Shown: positions 63,302-64,000 of the stretch, piece by piece
Position numbering within the stretch: position 1 is the stretch's first letter
How the letters are laid out: each line of letters begins with the position of its first letter
From: Eubacteriales bacterium
GTDB taxonomy: Bacteria > Bacillota > Clostridia > Lachnospirales > Lachnospiraceae
Reading direction: 5' to 3'
DNA length: 64,000 bases
NCBI GenBank assembly: GCA_030536555.1
Contig: JAUNPU010000007.1
Span: 1-64,000, forward strand
Position numbers and translations under genes: made by a program
The notes under the pieces: generated by a model
What the model saw: only the letters and a program-made list of their open reading frames with translations
Databases searched by the model: none
Told to the model about the DNA's origin: nothing

Positions 63302-64000
63302 ATGAGTTTTGATACATGTAAAGACGTATGGGTATTTATCGAATGCTTCCAGGGCCAGCCGAAAAGCGTAGGTCTCGAGCTGCTTGGTCAGGGACGGAAA
63401 CTGGCAGACGGCCTGAAGCAGGATTTATGTGCGGTTGTCATCGGCAAAGACGTTGACACAGCAATCAAAGAGGCCGGCGCATACGGCGCAGACAAGGTCT
63501 ACGTGGTAAAAGGCGACGAGTATGAGAATTATTCCGCAGACGGATACGGCAATGTATTCTTAAAGCTGTGTGAGAAATATGATCCCAACACCATCCTGGT
63601 TGGTGCTACCGTAAACGGCAGAGATTTAGGCTCCAAGATCGCAGTCAGCCTGCGCACCGGCCTGACTGCAGACTGTACCGCACTGAGCGTAGAGGAAGAG
63701 ACCGGCAACGTAGTCTGGGAGAGACCGGCATTTGGCGGTAACTTATACGCACAGATTCTGTGCAGCGAGACCAGACCGCAGATGGGTACCTGCAGACCGG
63801 GCGCATTCAAGAAGCCGGAGAGAAACGACGCTAATCAGCCGGAGATCATCGTGGAAGAGATCCACACCCCGGCAGAGGAGATTCGCACGAAGGTTATTGA
63901 CTTCATCAAGGCATGTGAGGACAACGACATGAGACTGGATGAGGCAGATGTGATCGTATCCGGCGGACGCGGCATGAAGAATGCCGAGAACTTTGCCATT
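63302..64000 (+). CDS. etfA: Electron transfer flavoprotein alpha subunit (partial)
   Basis: The first 233 residues of FixB/EtfA, open to the window end. It starts DVWVFIECFQGQPKSVGLELLGQGRKLAD. VGATVNGRDLGSKIAVSLRTGLTADCTAL and RPAFGGNLYAQILC are typical. The FAD-binding C-terminal domain is only beginning at the edge (VIVSGGRGMKN). Confidence 0.94.
   Translation, partial: MSFDTCKDVWVFIECFQGQPKSVGLELLGQGRKLADGLKQDLCAVVIGKDVDTAIKEAGAYGADKVYVVKGDEYENYSADGYGNVFLKLCEKYDPNTILVGATVNGRDLGSKIAVSLRTGLTADCTALSVEEETGNVVWERPAFGGNLYAQILCSETRPQMGTCRPGAFKKPERNDANQPEIIVEEIHTPAEEIRTKVIDFIKACEDNDMRLDEADVIVSGGRGMKNAENFAI

Overview
The window looks like a chromosome segment of an anaerobic clostridium of the Lachnospiraceae type. 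The evidence is a class III (Firmicutes-type) fructose bisphosphatase, a SpoVB-like flippase, meso-diaminopimelate dehydrogenase, a CIRCE heat-shock operator, TRAP dctQM genes, an electron-bifurcation-style acyl-CoA dehydrogenase/ETF cluster, sigma-A promoters of the TTGACA/TATAAT type and AGGAGG ribosome sites. Backbone genes use GC-rich codons. A block from about 34 to 46 kb is clearly AT-richer. The genus cannot be fixed from this sequence alone.

Layout. 0-6.6 kb: zinc alcohol dehydrogenase, a Cys-rich membrane protein, Maf, a SpoVB-like flippase and fbp. 6.9-8.8 kb: TRAP permeases dctQM without a dctP. 8.9-11.7 kb: cysteine desulfurase, IscU-type scaffold and mnmA, a sulfur-transfer and tRNA-thiolation operon. 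11.7-17.9 kb: amidase lipoprotein, tRNA-Ser(CGA), a 295-bp inverted-repeat element, PAP2 phosphatase, ddh, HAD phosphatase, PrsA-like foldase and a small conserved protein. 17.9-21.1 kb: htpG behind a CIRCE operator, then degV. 21.2-26 kb is accessory: an HTH/KilA-N pair, a CapA lipoprotein and a three-gene XRE / ImmA-IrrE / PIN-like cassette. 26-33.1 kb: a radical SAM protein, galactokinase, an AraC regulator, glycogen phosphorylase and a YitT protein.

33,972-54,341 is a 20.4-kb integrated element. It splits a NitT/TauT-type ABC permease gene: the first 252 codons end at 33,971 and the last 33 codons resume in frame at 54,342. The element carries its own large serine recombinase. Joining its two ends recreates a near-perfect inverted-repeat attP around a TTT core. 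Its left 13 kb is a metabolic cargo. It starts with a GntR regulator that has two matched ATTGTAT-N9-ATACAAT operators. Then come an M42 aminopeptidase, an amidohydrolase, a UroD/MtaA-like zinc protein and a complete Liv-type ABC importer. After a terminator follow two nitrogenase component-1-like subunits, a NifH-like reductase and a trimmed [FeFe]-hydrogenase-like protein. The cysteine pattern suggests an interfacial [4Fe-4S] enzyme without a FeMo-type cofactor. This set reads as uptake, processing and low-potential reduction of an unknown small molecule, and it is the best candidate for an undescribed system here. The right 7 kb holds the recombinase, two DUF4143-type ATPases and a tightly overlapping four-gene cassette with a RelA/SpoT-like nucleotide transferase, plausibly a toxin or defence module.

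54.4-64 kb returns to backbone: a GGDEF-EAL protein, the ABC ATPase that may pair with the split permease, a PaaI thioesterase, and an operon of acyl-CoA dehydrogenase, CaiB-type CoA-transferase, a second acyl-CoA dehydrogenase and etfBA. The last gene runs off the window edge.
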